Assembly: GCF_006715005.1 (NCBI RefSeq)
Contig: NZ_VFMJ01000001.1
Location: forward strand, 4,278,001 to 4,342,000
Direction of reading: 5' to 3'
Source of the DNA: Serratia marcescens
GTDB lineage: Bacteria > Pseudomonadota > Gammaproteobacteria > Enterobacterales > Enterobacteriaceae
Length of the DNA: 64,000 nucleotides
Both the position numbers and the translations under genes were made by a program. The notes beneath the pieces are model-generated. The model saw only the letters and a list, made by a program, of their open reading frames with translations, was not told where the DNA came from and searched no databases. Below are positions 38,940 to 59,586 of the stretch, piece after piece; positions within the stretch are counted from its first letter, which is position 1, and the number at the start of each line of letters is the position of its first letter.

Positions 38940-39015
38940 GGGTACCCACAACCGCAGTAGGTACCCGTGTGACCTGAACAACCACCCTCAGGCTCCCTTA
39001 GGCGGGGAGCCTGAG
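38940..39015 (-). repeat. two stem-loops in the rpoB-rpoC spacer
   Basis: An 11-bp stem (38987-38997 with 39005-39015, 7-base loop) and a 7-bp inverted repeat GGGTACC/GGTACCC (38940-38946 with 38960-38966). Neither has a T-run, so they are more likely RNA processing or stability elements than terminators. Confidence 0.6.
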
Positions 39016-39027
39016 CCGGAATGACGA

Positions 39028-43056
<4,029 letters not shown>

Positions 43057-43388
43057 AGGGTTCCTCAGCTCGCTGATCAGTGACCCAATCTGTCCGTCCG
43101 ATTAGGGACAGTTCATGCAACACCGTTTTGTCGACCGGAAAGCGGGAACACTTTCCGCAATGTCTCTTGCTATCACGCTTAAACCATTTCATCGCGTCTT
43201 CCCCCAGAACTCCTGGTAGTGCAAAGACCGCGGTATATTAAGTCGTCAATAGAAACAAACATTGGGAGGCGAAACCAGCAGCCAAACAGTGTGAAACGCT
43301 ACTGGCGCCCTACAGCGCAAAAAGGCTGGTGACTAAAAAGTCACCAGCCATCAGCCTAAAAGACTAGGCTGCAACCGGAAAGGTTGGC
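43057..43388 (-). other. 332-bp rplL-rpoB spacer
   Basis: No gene. In E. coli this spacer carries a transcription attenuator and an RNase III cleavage site. Here a strong terminator hairpin is visible at 43319-43349 and a smaller stem at 43352-43369 (AGCCTA/TAGGCT type). The rest is the rpoB leader. Confidence 0.75.
43319..43349 (-). terminator. attenuator between rplL and rpoB
   Basis: On the minus strand GGCTGGTGACT-TTTT-AGTCACCAGCC followed by TTTTT, 40 bases after rplL. It resembles the known partial terminator that lowers rpoBC relative to ribosomal protein synthesis. Confidence 0.88.
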
Positions 43389-43772
<384 letters not shown>

Positions 43773-43817
43773 TCAGAAATAGTTTAAATACGTTAGCAAA
43801 GGCTAAGAAAGAGTGGC

Positions 43818-44315
43818 TTACGCCGCTTCTTTCTGATCGCGTACTGCAGCCAGAGTGCGAACCAGTTTGCCGGCAGCGGCTTCTTTCATGGTTGCCATCA
43901 GGCGTGCGATCGCTTCTTCGTAAGTTGGCAGCGTCGCCAGGCGGTCGATTTGCGCCGCTGGGATCAGCTCACCTTCAAAGGCCGCAGCTTTAACCTCGAA
44001 TTTTGCATTCGCTTTCGCGAACTCTTTGAACAGACGAGCAGCAGCGCCCGGGTGTTCGTGAGAGAATGCAATCAAGGTTGGACCGACAAACGTGTCTTTC
44101 AGGCATTCGAATGGAGTGCCTTCAACTACGCGACGCATCAGGGTGTTGCGAACAACACGCATGTAAACGCCAGCTTCACGACCTGCTTTACGCAGTTCAG
44201 TCATTTTATCTACGGTAACGCCGCGGGAATCCGCAACAACCGCAGACAGCGCGCCTTTGGCTACTTCGCTGACTTCAGCAACAATCGCTTGTTTGTCTTG
44301 AAGATTTAATGCCAT
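43818..44315 (-). CDS. rplJ: ribosomal protein uL10
   Basis: 165 residues as in E. coli. The N-terminus binds 23S rRNA and the C-terminal helix anchors L7/L12 dimers. In E. coli the L10-L12 complex binds the rplJ leader and represses translation; the long leader here fits that control. AGGAG precedes the ATG. Confidence 0.99.
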   Translation of the reverse strand: MALNLQDKQAIVAEVSEVAKGALSAVVADSRGVTVDKMTELRKAGREAGVYMRVVRNTLMRRVVEGTPFECLKDTFVGPTLIAFSHEHPGAAARLFKEFAKANAKFEVKAAAFEGELIPAAQIDRLATLPTYEEAIARLMATMKEAAAGKLVRTLAAVRDQKEAA

Positions 44316-44604
44316 TAGCTTTTTGCTCCTGGATTAGCCGGGGAAAATCCCCCGGAACTCACTTCACTCGGCGCTTTGTAAAACGCCACGCCGAGCGGCT
44401 TAACACGGTGAGCAGAATCCAGCAAAGACATTCTTTTATAAAAAAGAAAAATTTTCTTAGGCTCTGTCACCGTCTACGCAGGAAGGATTAAGTATCTTGC
44501 GATACACCTGCGGTCTTGGACGGAGGCCTGGATAGGCCAGGCTCCAACCGAAAAATCTTTGTTTTGCCTACGGCATAGCCAATAGCAAAACCTTGGGGCA
44601 TAAG
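44316..44604 (-). ncRNA. rplJ mRNA leader (L10 autoregulatory leader)
   Basis: An untranslated leader of about 290 bases between the rplJ promoter and the rplJ start. It has visible stems, for example GGAGCCTGGCCTATCCAGGCCTCC near 44522-44545 and the paired CCGGGGGATTTTCCCCGG just before the start. In E. coli this leader is the L10 binding site. Exact folding was not computed. Confidence 0.75.
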
Positions 44605-44633
44605 ATTCTAGACAAATCTCGGCCCCAAGTCAA
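44605..44633 (-). promoter_or_regulatory. rplJL promoter
   Basis: -35 TTGACT (44628-44633), 17-base spacer, -10 TAGAAT (44605-44610). It lies just downstream of rplA and matches the position of the E. coli L10 promoter. Confidence 0.85.
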
Positions 44634-44653
44634 AGCGATAATCGCAAGTGCGA

Positions 44654-45790
<1,137 letters not shown>

Positions 45791-45882
45791 TTAAATTTCC
45801 TCGGTTTGGGTAGTATCGCCTCGCAAAAGGCTCCCCGTGTTTCACCCCGCCCAACATGCATCAGGCAAGGCATCTAAAAACA

Positions 45883-45922
45883 AAAGGCGCGAAATTGTAG
45901 TTCAATTTCGCGCCTTTGACAA
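45883..45922 (-). promoter_or_regulatory. nusG terminator hairpin containing the rplK promoter
   Basis: A 15-bp perfect stem (45883-45897 with 45903-45917) with a 5-base loop and a T-rich run beyond gives a strong terminator for secE-nusG. The same bases form a promoter: -35 TTGTCA (45917-45922), 17-base spacer, -10 TACAAT (45894-45899), which falls on the loop edge. So one element may both end nusG transcripts and start rplKAJL. Confidence 0.8.
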
Positions 45923-45955
45923 GCGGCAACGCGCCACTCATTGCTGATTATTCGA

Positions 45956-46501
45956 TCAGCCTTTCTCAACCTGGCTGAAGTCCAGCTCCACCGGCGTTGC
46001 ACGGCCAAAGATGGAAACGGAAACTTTCAGGCGGCTCTTCTCGTAATCGACTTCTTCGACCACGCCGTTGAAATCGGCAAACGGGCCGTCGTTGACGCGC
46101 ACCAGCTCGCCCGGTTCGAACAGCGTTTTCGGACGCGGCTTGTCACCAACCTGCTGCAGGCGGTTCATGATCGCATCAACTTCTTTATCGCTGATTGGCG
46201 CAGGACGGTCAGACGTACCGCCGATGAACCCCATGACGCGCGGTACGCTGCGCACCAGGTGCCAGCTGGCGTCATTCATCACCATCTGCACCAGCACGTA
46301 GCCAGGGAAGAACTTACGCTCGCTCTTGCGACGCTGGCCGCCACGGATTTCAACCACTTCCTCCGTAGGCACCATCACTTCGCCGAACAGCTCTTCCATA
46401 TCGTGCAGTTTGATGTGTTCACGCAGCGATTGTGCTACGCGACCTTCAAAACCGGAAAACGCCTGAACGACGTACCAACGTTTTTTTGGAGCTTCAGACA
46501 T
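45956..46501 (-). CDS. nusG: transcription elongation/termination factor NusG
   Basis: 181 residues as in E. coli. The NGN domain ([20 protein letters not shown]) binds RNA polymerase; the C-terminal KOW domain ([20 protein letters not shown]) binds Rho or S10. It starts one base after the secE stop. Confidence 0.99.
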   Translation of the reverse strand: MSEAPKKRWYVVQAFSGFEGRVAQSLREHIKLHDMEELFGEVMVPTEEVVEIRGGQRRKSERKFFPGYVLVQMVMNDASWHLVRSVPRVMGFIGGTSDRPAPISDKEVDAIMNRLQQVGDKPRPKTLFEPGELVRVNDGPFADFNGVVEEVDYEKSRLKVSVSIFGRATPVELDFSQVEKG

Positions 46502-46502
46502 T

Positions 46503-46886
46503 TTAGAACCTCAGGCCAGTAATAAACGACACCAGACGGACCAGAATACCATCCAGCCCCCACAGAATCAGTGACATCACGGCGGTTACCGCGGCAACGA
46601 TCAACGTGGTGTGTAGCGTTTCCTGACGAGTTGGCCAAATCACTTTACGTACTTCGGTACGCGCTTCGCGGGCAAACGCAACGGTGGCTTTGCCTTTGGT
46701 GGTCATCAGAGCCACTGCACCTGCAACGGCGATGATCAGTACAACTGCCAGCGCGCGCAATGGCAGGCTTAAATCACGGTAGTAATAGTTACCGACAATA
46801 GCCACAACCAACAGAACGGCGACGATCAGCCACTTTGCCGCTTCCAGGCCGCGTCCGCTCCCTTGAGCCTCGGTATTCGCACTCAT
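46503..46886 (-). CDS. secE: protein translocase subunit SecE
   Basis: 127 residues as in E. coli, with three membrane helices and the conserved cytoplasmic segment [19 protein letters not shown]. Clamps SecY in the SecYEG channel. The ATG at 46886 gives the E. coli start [13 protein letters not shown]; the frame's earlier start at 46901 is not needed. Operon with nusG. Confidence 0.98.
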   Translation of the reverse strand: MSANTEAQGSGRGLEAAKWLIVAVLLVVAIVGNYYYRDLSLPLRALAVVLIIAVAGAVALMTTKGKATVAFAREARTEVRKVIWPTRQETLHTTLIVAAVTAVMSLILWGLDGILVRLVSFITGLRF

Positions 46887-46984
46887 AAACCAACCTGTCA
46901 CAATGATGATTCAGAACAAACAACTTTGCCTCGCATTGCGAGGCAAACCAAACCGATCGGATACCGCGTTAGCACTATCCCGGT

Positions 46985-47012
46985 GTTTTACGCTATGACG
47001 TATTTCAGTCAA
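46985..47012 (-). promoter_or_regulatory. probable secE-nusG promoter
   Basis: -35 TTGACT (47007-47012), 16-base spacer, -10 TAAAAC (46985-46990), about 100 bases before secE and after the tufB terminator. Confidence 0.6.
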
Positions 47013-47088
47013 TACGGTTTAAGAGCCCATCTCACCAATGATTATGACTGCAAAATCGCTGATGAGATAGGTTCTAGTTCACAGCGTA

Positions 47089-47116
47089 GAAAAAGGGCAT
47101 CAAATGATGCCCTTTT
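47089..47116 (-). terminator. tufB terminator
   Basis: On the minus strand AAAAGGGCATC-ATTT-GATGCCCTTTT followed by TC, 30 bases after the tufB stop. Confidence 0.88.
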
Positions 47117-47146
47117 ACCGCGTGTCGCGTCAAACTTTATCAGCGA

Positions 47147-48367
<1,221 letters not shown>

Positions 48368-48440
48368 TCACCACATCAACCAAGCATTTGCTCGTTGAAT
48401 CCAGAACAGAAAGAAAATCAGGGGGCGAGAAATTAAGAAG

Positions 48441-48516
48441 TGGTGCTGATAGGCAGATTCGAACTGCCGACCTCACCCTTACCAAGGGTGCGCTCTACCA
48501 ACTGAGCTATATCAGC
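48441..48516 (-). tRNA. thrT: tRNA-Thr (anticodon GGT)
   Basis: 76 bases with encoded CCA; GCTGATATAGCTCAGTTGG start, anticodon GGT in CCTTGGTAAGG, T-arm GTTCGAATC. Last tRNA of the tufB transcript. Confidence 0.97.
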
Positions 48517-48522
48517 ACATCT

Positions 48523-48597
<75 letters not shown>

Positions 48598-48795
48598 ATC
48601 CTGGAACTCGGCTACCTGATTTTTCTGTAGAATTTTGGGATGGAGCAGGATTGTTCATCACTCGGCTCGCATCCTTCGGGCCGGCTGCGCCTTGCGCTGC
48701 ACAGCTCGAACCTTGCCGAAGGCTTTCGCCCTCTCCTCCCGCCATCAACCGTTGCGGTATTTATCGCATCTCAGTTAATCGCCGAAGGCAAGATT
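48598..48795. other. 198-bp GC-rich spacer between tRNA-Tyr and tRNA-Gly
   Basis: Longer than a minimal tRNA spacer and rich in short GC blocks (for example GGCCCGAAGGATGCGAGCC on the minus strand). No gene or clear terminator. It could be a repeat element or an RNA processing spacer. Confidence 0.5.
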
Positions 48796-48880
<85 letters not shown>

Positions 48881-48905
48881 AGATTTTAACTACTTGTGAC
48901 TTGAA

Positions 48906-48981
<76 letters not shown>

Positions 48982-49377
48982 ATCAAGTGCAGCGCATTCT
49001 AGGTAGAGCGGGCGACCTATGCAACAAAAAAATTGCTTTACGCGCACTTTCGCTCATAAATCAGTCAATTTTGCATACTGTCATGCAATTCGCAGCTTGC
49101 GGCGTGCAAACATTCATCACTCGCGGCAATCATTCTCTACAATTTTATCCACTTTTTGCAAGCCTTGAGCGCCGCTTTCTCCGTGTCAGGCTTCTTAAAA
49201 CACTTAACCCGTGACGGTAAACTGTGAGCGGGATCGATGCACCAAAAAGGGGATACCTGCCCCGGACTGCGGCGTGGGCTACACTGATCCCTCGCCCTTT
49301 TGCCGCCGCCATGCCTTTCGCCGCTGTGGCTCAGTTATTGCTTCTCTTCATTACCCCCATCCCAGGAGGAATGACCG
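48982..49377. other. 396-bp region between the tRNA promoter and the acetyltransferase gene
   Basis: Contains the tRNA-tufB promoter on the minus side (48996-49024), then about 350 bases without a recognisable gene that must hold the plus-strand acetyltransferase promoter. Confidence 0.6.
48996..49024 (-). promoter_or_regulatory. thrU-tufB operon promoter
   Basis: -35 TTGCAT (49019-49024), 17-base spacer, -10 TAGAAT (48996-49001) and a GCGC discriminator typical of stringently controlled stable-RNA promoters. Confidence 0.87.
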
Positions 49378-49926
49378 ATGAAAATAGTGCCTATCAACGC
49401 CGCTACGCTACCGATTTACCGCGATGAATTGGCCCGCCTGTTGACCGATGCCGTCACGCACGGCGCTTCTGTCGGTTACGACACCTTAATCCCTCACGAA
49501 GACGCCGAAAGCTACTTCCACAGTCTGCGACCGGCCTTGGCCAAAGGTGAACTGCTGCTGTGGATTGCCCGCGACGAGCGCGGCGTCGTTGGCACCGTGC
49601 AACTCGAGCTCTGCCAGAAGCCGAACGGCCGTAATCGTGCGGAGGTCGTGAAGCTGTTGGTGCATAGCCGCGCTCGCCGAAACGGCGTAGGTCAGGCGCT
49701 GATGAAGTCACTAGAGCACGCGGCACTGCAACAGCAGCGCGGACTATTGTACCTGGATACGCAGACCGGTTCGGCGGCAGAAGCGCTTTATCGCAGCCTG
49801 GGTTATCGCTGTTTGGGCGAGCTACCGGATTATGCGGCGGGGCCCGATGGGCATTACCATCCAACCGTTATTTATTACAAACGTCTGTTCGCCGTGAACC
49901 AACCTTCGCGCGCCATCGCCAGCTAG
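49378..49926 (+). CDS. GNAT-family N-acetyltransferase
   Basis: 182 residues. Motif A is VKLLVHSRARRNGVGQALM (R-x-x-G-x-G) and a later LYRSLGYRCLGELPDYA is common in GNAT proteins acting on small molecules. AGGAGG precedes the ATG. It is single, between the tRNA cluster and coaA, where E. coli has no gene, so it is an accessory insertion. Substrate unknown. Confidence 0.85.
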   Translation: MKIVPINAATLPIYRDELARLLTDAVTHGASVGYDTLIPHEDAESYFHSLRPALAKGELLLWIARDERGVVGTVQLELCQKPNGRNRAEVVKLLVHSRARRNGVGQALMKSLEHAALQQQRGLLYLDTQTGSAAEALYRSLGYRCLGELPDYAAGPDGHYHPTVIYYKRLFAVNQPSRAIAS

Positions 49927-50145
49927 CCTTCAGGCGGTATCCGCCCCCGATGATACCGCCTTGCCCCCCTGCTTAATCAACTGCGCGCCGCTTCGCACAA
50001 TTGACATAAACTGCTGCCTATCGACAACTTTTGCGAAAAAAGTCTACGCCAAAAACGAAGCTGTCTATAATATGCAGCTTGTTTATTCTCTGGAGCTGGC
50101 GTCCGGCGCCTTTCCCAACCTGCGTTAACAGGCAGAATTTGGCTT

Positions 50146-51096
50146 ATGATAAAAAGAGATCAATCTTTAGCAACGCCCTACCTACAGTTCGATCGCACCC
50201 AATGGGCTGCGTTGCGAGATTCGGTGCCGCTGACGTTGTCGGAAGAAGAGATCGTTAAACTGAAAGGGATTAACGAAGATCTCTCGTTGGAAGAAGTTGC
50301 GCAGATTTATCTGCCGCTATCACGACTGTTGAACTTCTATATCAGCTCCAACCTGCGGCGACAGGCGGTTCTGGAGCAATTCCTCGGCACTGACGGGCAA
50401 AAGATTCCCTATGTCATCGGCATCGCCGGCAGCGTAGCCGTCGGCAAGAGCACAACAGCGCGCTTGTTGCAGGCACTGCTGAGCCGCTGGCCGGAACACC
50501 GCAGCGTTGAACTGATCACAACCGACGGCTTCTTGCATCCTAATAAGGTGCTGAACGAACGCGGCCTGATGAAGAAAAAAGGCTTCCCGCAGTCTTACGA
50601 TATGCATAGCCTGGTGAAATTCGTGTCGGAAGTGAAATCCGGCGCCAAACGCGTTACCGCTCCAGTTTATTCTCATTTAATCTATGATGTTGTACCCGAA
50701 GGCAATAAAGTCATCGAGCAACCGGATATTCTGATCCTGGAAGGGCTTAACGTATTGCAAAGCGGTATGGATTACCCTCACGATCCTCATCGCGTATTCG
50801 TTTCCGATTTTGTCGACTTCTCTATATATGTCGATGCCCCGGAGACGCTATTGCAAAGCTGGTATATCAATCGCTTCCTGAAATTCCGTCAGGGCGCATT
50901 TTCCAATCCCGATTCTTATTTCCATCACTATTCAAAATTGCCGGAACCGGAAGCGGTTAATATCGCCACGCAATTATGGAATGAAATTAACGGGTTGAAT
51001 TTGCAGCAGAATATACTGCCCACGCGCGAACGCGCCAGCCTGATCATGACCAAAAGCGCCAACCACGCCGTTGAAAGCGTGCGTTTAAGAAAGTAA
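50146..51096 (+). CDS. coaA: pantothenate kinase (type I)
   Basis: 316 residues as in E. coli. It phosphorylates pantothenate, the first and feedback-controlled step of coenzyme A synthesis. The P-loop is [19 protein letters not shown] and the C-terminal [13 protein letters not shown] are family stretches. Convergent with birA, as in E. coli. Confidence 0.98.
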   Translation: MIKRDQSLATPYLQFDRTQWAALRDSVPLTLSEEEIVKLKGINEDLSLEEVAQIYLPLSRLLNFYISSNLRRQAVLEQFLGTDGQKIPYVIGIAGSVAVGKSTTARLLQALLSRWPEHRSVELITTDGFLHPNKVLNERGLMKKKGFPQSYDMHSLVKFVSEVKSGAKRVTAPVYSHLIYDVVPEGNKVIEQPDILILEGLNVLQSGMDYPHDPHRVFVSDFVDFSIYVDAPETLLQSWYINRFLKFRQGAFSNPDSYFHHYSKLPEPEAVNIATQLWNEINGLNLQQNILPTRERASLIMTKSANHAVESVRLRK

Positions 51097-51111
51097 GCCC
51101 ACCTAACGATC

Positions 51112-51140
51112 AAGGGGACGCTGCCGTCCCCTTGTCTTTT
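51112..51140. terminator. terminator between coaA and birA
   Basis: AAGGGGACG-CTGC-CGTCCCCTT followed by GTCTTTT on the plus strand; it lies in the 48-base gap between convergent genes. Confidence 0.8.
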
Positions 51141-51144
51141 CTCA

Positions 51145-52107
51145 CTATTCCGCGCTGCGCAGCGATATCTCTCCGCCGATAAAGGGTTTTATTTCCCCGT
51201 CTTGTTCCAGCAGAAGTGCACCTTGCGAGTCGATACCCCGGGCGATGCCCACAATCTGTCGCTCACCGATCAGCAGCTTGACCGGTCTGTCGATAAAATT
51301 ATCCAGCGTGCGCCAACGGCCAATGAACGGCGCCAGCCCATCTATCTCGAATTGTTTTAACGACTGCCGCAATTCATTGAGCAGAGTAGCCGTCAGTTCA
51401 TTACGATCGATGTTAATGCCGGCTTCTTGCAGGTTGATCCAACCCTGGTTGATCCCCCCGGCATTGGTATCCCGCATCGCCAAATTAATGCCGGCACCGA
51501 TGACCAACTGAGCCGCATCGCCGGTTTTTCCTGTCAACTCGACCAGGATCCCTGCCAATTTGCGATCGTTCAGGTAGAGGTCGTTGGGCCATTTTACTCG
51601 CACGTCTTTAGCACCAAGGCGCTGCAAGACCTCCGCCATCACCATGCCGATCACCAGGCTCAGTCCCATCGCCGCAGCCGGTCCCTGTTCCAATCGCCAA
51701 AACATCGACAGGTATAAATTGGCACCAAACGGCGAAATCCACTGGCGTCCACGACGACCGCGGCCAGCCAGTTGATACTCAGCGATACAGGCGTCGCCAG
51801 ATTGCAGCGTTTCGATACGATCCAGCAAATATTGATTGGTAGAGTCGACTACCGGCAACACGGTAACGCGTTTGTCGTCCAGCCCTTTAAGAATGCGTTC
51901 CGCCTCCAATAGCGGCATGGGGGCAGGCAAGCTGTATCCTTTGCCGGGCACGGTAAAGACATCCAGTCCCCACTCGCGAATGGTTTGAATATGCTTATTG
52001 ATCGCGGCACGGCTCATGCCGAGTGACTCACCGAGGTGTTCCCCGGAATGGAATTCGCCATCGGCCAGCAGTGCGATCAGTTTTAACGGAACCTTGGTAT
52101 CTTTCAT
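51145..52107 (-). CDS. birA: biotin-protein ligase and biotin operon repressor
   Basis: 320 residues (E. coli 321). The N-terminal winged helix ([16 protein letters not shown]) binds the bio operator; the central ligase domain shows the biotin/AMP loop GRGRRGRQW and the lysine-containing KWPNDLY. It attaches biotin to AccB. The ATG overlaps the murB stop by 4 bases (ATGA). Confidence 0.98.
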   Translation of the reverse strand: MKDTKVPLKLIALLADGEFHSGEHLGESLGMSRAAINKHIQTIREWGLDVFTVPGKGYSLPAPMPLLEAERILKGLDDKRVTVLPVVDSTNQYLLDRIETLQSGDACIAEYQLAGRGRRGRQWISPFGANLYLSMFWRLEQGPAAAMGLSLVIGMVMAEVLQRLGAKDVRVKWPNDLYLNDRKLAGILVELTGKTGDAAQLVIGAGINLAMRDTNAGGINQGWINLQEAGINIDRNELTATLLNELRQSLKQFEIDGLAPFIGRWRTLDNFIDRPVKLLIGERQIVGIARGIDSQGALLLEQDGEIKPFIGGEISLRSAE

Positions 52108-53141
52108 GACAGCACCGCCACGGCATTCAGCTCACCGGTCGCGCCAATAAAACGCACCTCAGGCTCCAGCCACACACCGAATTTATCGGCCACCGTCTTG
52201 CGTACGTGGCGCGCCAGCGCCACCACATCCTGGCTGTGGGCGTTGTCGATATTCACCAGCACCAGCGCCTGCTGGCGGTGTACCGCAGCTCCACCGATAC
52301 GATATCCTTTCAGTTCACACTGATCGATCAACCAGCCAGCGGCCAGCTTCACCTGGCTATCCTGCTGCGGATAATGCGGTATACCGGGATATTTGGCGAT
52401 GAGTTCTGCGGCTTTCTCTGCGTTTACCAACGGATTCTTGAAGAAGCTGCCGGCATTGCCGGTTTCACGCGGATCGGGCAGCTTGCTGCGGCGCATGGCG
52501 CACACAGATTCAAATACCTGAAGTGGTGTCACCATGGCAGGATCCAGCTTGGCCAGATCGCCATAGCTCAACTTGGGTTGCCACTCTTTGCTCAGACGCA
52601 GGCCGAGCCCAACAATGACATGTCCAGTTTGGAAGCGGTGTTTGAAAATGCTTTCCCGGTAGCCGAAACCACACTCGGCTGCCGGAATACGGTCAATGGC
52701 ACCGGTAGAGAAGTCCAGCAGATCGACATACTCACAGACATCTTTCAATTCGACGCCGTAGGCGCCGATGTTCTGGATAGGTGCAGAACCGGCCAATCCA
52801 GGAATCAACGCCAGGTTTTCCAGGCCGCAGATCCCGGCCTGCAGCGTATATTGCACCAGGTCATGCCAATTTTCACCGGAGCTGACGTGGAGATGCCAGG
52901 CATCGTTATCTTCTCGAACATCGATACCCTTCAGCTGATTGACCATTACCGTGCCCGTAAAATCCTCCAGGAACAGCACGTTGCTACCTTCACCGAGAAT
53001 CAGCAGCGGCTCCTGACGCTTACGCGTTTGTTGCCACACCTTGAGCATCAGCTCAATTCTATCGGCTATGATCAGGTGCGCTGCGTTGACCGGGAGCGCA
53101 AACGTATTGTGGTTTTTTAAAGACGCGCTTTCAGTAGACAT
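52104..53141 (-). CDS. murB: UDP-N-acetylenolpyruvoylglucosamine reductase
   Basis: 345 residues (E. coli 342), a FAD enzyme making UDP-N-acetylmuramate for peptidoglycan. FAD-binding stretches LGEGSNVLF and the pair [17 protein letters not shown] are present, and the catalytic serine is in NAGSFFKNP. Operon with birA. In E. coli murB also directly follows an rRNA operon (rrnB). Confidence 0.98.
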   Translation of the reverse strand: MSTESASLKNHNTFALPVNAAHLIIADRIELMLKVWQQTRKRQEPLLILGEGSNVLFLEDFTGTVMVNQLKGIDVREDNDAWHLHVSSGENWHDLVQYTLQAGICGLENLALIPGLAGSAPIQNIGAYGVELKDVCEYVDLLDFSTGAIDRIPAAECGFGYRESIFKHRFQTGHVIVGLGLRLSKEWQPKLSYGDLAKLDPAMVTPLQVFESVCAMRRSKLPDPRETGNAGSFFKNPLVNAEKAAELIAKYPGIPHYPQQDSQVKLAAGWLIDQCELKGYRIGGAAVHRQQALVLVNIDNAHSQDVVALARHVRKTVADKFGVWLEPEVRFIGATGELNAVAVLS

Positions 53142-53463
53142 AACGTTCAGTACCTATACGGAAATAATCTTTCGCCTAGTCTACTCGATTCGAGACGTCT
53201 GGCTAATATTTGTTTTAATTAACGTGAAATTTATCGAATAATACACTAAAGAATTAAGAGTTATCGTTGATATAACCAGATAATTCTTATCAACACATTA
53301 ATAAATAGGCATTTTTATTATTTAAATAATAACCTGAAGCTATCAATTATATATTGATTTGGCTATTTCCCCGATAAAAAACATTATACTTTCTTATAAG
53401 AAAAAACTGCATATGACAAAAAATCTATTTTCCAGAGTAATAGATATAGTCAGGATATTTATT
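53142..53463. other. 322-bp AT-rich gap between murB and the second rRNA operon
   Basis: Very AT-rich, no gene seen. It must hold the murB promoter. The rRNA terminator follows at 53473. Confidence 0.7.
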
Positions 53464-53472
53464 TTACGCACA

Positions 53473-53501
53473 GCAAAAAGCCCTGAACGTCAGTTCAGGG
53501 C
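53473..53501 (-). terminator. rRNA operon terminator, copy 2
   Basis: The same sequence as copy 1: GCCCTGAAC-TGAC-GTTCAGGGC then TTTTTGCTG on the minus strand, 16 bases past 5S. Confidence 0.9.
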
Positions 53502-53516
53502 TTTCGGCTTTATTTG

Positions 53517-53636
53517 ATGCCTGGCAGTGTCCTACTCTCGCATGGGGAGACCCCACACTACCATCGGCGCTACGGCGTTTCACTTCTGAGTTCGGCATGG
53601 GGTCAGGTGGGACCACCGCGCTATTGCCGCCAGGCA
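53517..53636 (-). rRNA. rrf: 5S ribosomal RNA, copy 2
   Basis: 120 bases identical to copy 1 by eye. The sequence just upstream, between 5S and 23S, differs by one base (CACTCCCG here, CACTCTCG in copy 1). Confidence 0.97.
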
Positions 53637-53733
53637 AATTCTGTTTCATTCCAACCGCGCCACTCCCGTGCCGCCATCAGAACCAATCTCGGAACTTCGC
53701 TGAAAATCTCTCTAAAAACACCTTCGGTGTTGT

Positions 53734-56641
<2,908 letters not shown>

Positions 56642-57090
56642 TCACAACCCGAAGATGTTTCCATCGTTCGCGCTGCAAACATTTGAGAGACTCTATGACA
56701 GGTTACTCTTTATCCCGGTACTTCTACGGAGGGATAAATTTCAGCCGTCATGTTTCAATTTTCAGCTTGTTCCAGATTGTTAAAGAGCAATATCTTAAAC
56801 ATGACTCGCAAGTCATCTTTAAGATTTTTTCGGTTATCGCTAACCGGTGATAATGTCTTTCACTCATTATCGGAATGGCGTCCCCAAGGGGATTCGAACC
56901 CCTGTTACAGCCGTGAAAGGGCAGTGTCCTAGGCCTCTAGACGATGGGGACACGAAAATCCGATTAAACTGAATAACTTAATCGGTTCGTATCAGCATGA
57001 ATGACTCATGGCATCAACAGGTAGCGCTTTGCTCGTTACTTTTCATCAGACAATCTGTGTGAGCACGCCACTCGAATCAATATCTTTAGG
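56642..57090 (-). other. 16S-23S spacer (449 bp) with tRNA-Glu
   Basis: The tRNA-to-23S half matches copy 1 except for a small block (GTTATCGCTAACC in place of GTCTGTCGTGACC, plus strand) that again keeps a stem. The tRNA-to-16S half (56952-57090) is 67 bases shorter and largely different. BoxA is present near 56778-56789. Confidence 0.85.
56876..56951 (-). tRNA. gltT: tRNA-Glu (anticodon TTC), copy 2
   Basis: 76 bases, identical to the copy in the first operon. The symbol is indicative only. Confidence 0.97.
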
Positions 57091-58632
<1,542 letters not shown>

Positions 58633-58837
58633 AAAGCTTGATTTGCTTCCACTCGAGAAGCGATGCTCAAAGATTTACTGCATGAATTTTACTTCAGTTA
58701 GTCACTCTTCAAGACTTGATATTTTTTTGCATCCGAAGATGCTGGATATCGTCTTGTGGAGTGCCCACACAGATTGTCTGATAAATTGTTAAAGAGCAGT
58801 GAGTTAGGCGCTTTCGCTTGCTAACTCGAGGTGGCGT

Positions 58838-58865
58838 ATATTACGCTTTTCACCCGGAGAGTCAA
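58838..58865 (-). promoter_or_regulatory. rRNA promoter P2, copy 2
   Basis: -35 TTGACT (58860-58865), 16-base spacer, -10 TAATAT (58838-58843). Confidence 0.85.
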
Positions 58866-58934
58866 GCGTTTATTTCGCTTTTCTCTCGCTGACCCGGCGG
58901 CTTGTCAGTCGTTGTTCCCGGTCAGTGGAGGCGC

Positions 58935-58962
58935 ATTATAGGGAGTTCTCGGCGGGCCGCAA
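58935..58962 (-). promoter_or_regulatory. rRNA promoter P1, copy 2
   Basis: -35 TTGCGG (58957-58962), 16-base spacer, -10 TATAAT (58935-58940), GCGCC discriminator. Same core as copy 1 with different flanks. Confidence 0.88.
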
Positions 58963-59031
58963 CCCCTAAATGCAAAAAACTTTTCAAGCGCGGATTTTTT
59001 CGGCAAAACGCTGGCCAAACCCGCGTTTTTG

Positions 59032-59565
59032 TCACTTTTCGTACTGGATCTGGCTAAATTCCTGGGCAAAGCGGTCGACCTGTTGCCAATCTGTGTACTC
59101 CACTTCCTTACTGGTATCCGTTTCACCGCCCGTCATACGCATAATGAATTGAATCATGATGCGATCGAACCAGCGATAGCGCGGATAACGCAATGCGCCG
59201 GCAAACACCGCGCACTGTTTTGGCTGCCACGGCGAAGCCAACAGGAACTTACGGGTATAGGCGTTGGTTTGTGGCGAACGCTTTTCCGGTTTGCGCGCGG
59301 TCAGGTTGACGGCAAAGAATGCGCTCGGCATCCGATTCAACTGCTCAGCATGACGCTTGACGAATTTATCCAGCGCCGGGTTAAAGTGCCCGTAACGGAT
59401 AGAAGCGCCGATCATCACCTGCTGATACTGGCTAAGATCGACCTGTTCTGCCTGCAGCAGATCGATCACCTCACAACGCAGCGTGTCCTGCAACTTGCTT
59501 GCTATATAAGAAGCGATAGCACGTGTTTGCCCGTCACGGCTCGAATAAAGTATCAATGCCTTCAT
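59032..59565 (-). CDS. hemG: menaquinone-dependent protoporphyrinogen IX dehydrogenase
   Basis: 177 residues (E. coli 181), a flavodoxin-fold enzyme oxidising protoporphyrinogen IX to protoporphyrin IX in haem synthesis. The FMN loop is YSSRDGQT; the long-chain insert with [20 protein letters not shown] is typical of HemG. GGAG before the ATG. It is 21 bases after trkH and directly ahead of the rRNA promoters, as hemG is ahead of rrnA in E. coli. Confidence 0.97.
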   Translation of the reverse strand: MKALILYSSRDGQTRAIASYIASKLQDTLRCEVIDLLQAEQVDLSQYQQVMIGASIRYGHFNPALDKFVKRHAEQLNRMPSAFFAVNLTARKPEKRSPQTNAYTRKFLLASPWQPKQCAVFAGALRYPRYRWFDRIMIQFIMRMTGGETDTSKEVEYTDWQQVDRFAQEFSQIQYEK

Positions 59566-59586
59566 GGCGTACTCCTTATATCAGGC

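Larger units (their letters stand above)
58633..59031. other. 399-bp control region of the second rRNA operon
   Basis: Leader with boxA (58787-58798), promoters P2 and P1, then an upstream segment running to the hemG stop. The leader is nearly identical to copy 1 up to about 58848, then diverges apart from the P1 core. Confidence 0.8.

Noticed and set aside
53142..53463. Possible insertion sequence or phage remnant in the AT-rich gap beside murB
   Set aside because: No terminal repeats, transposase fragment or target duplication seen.
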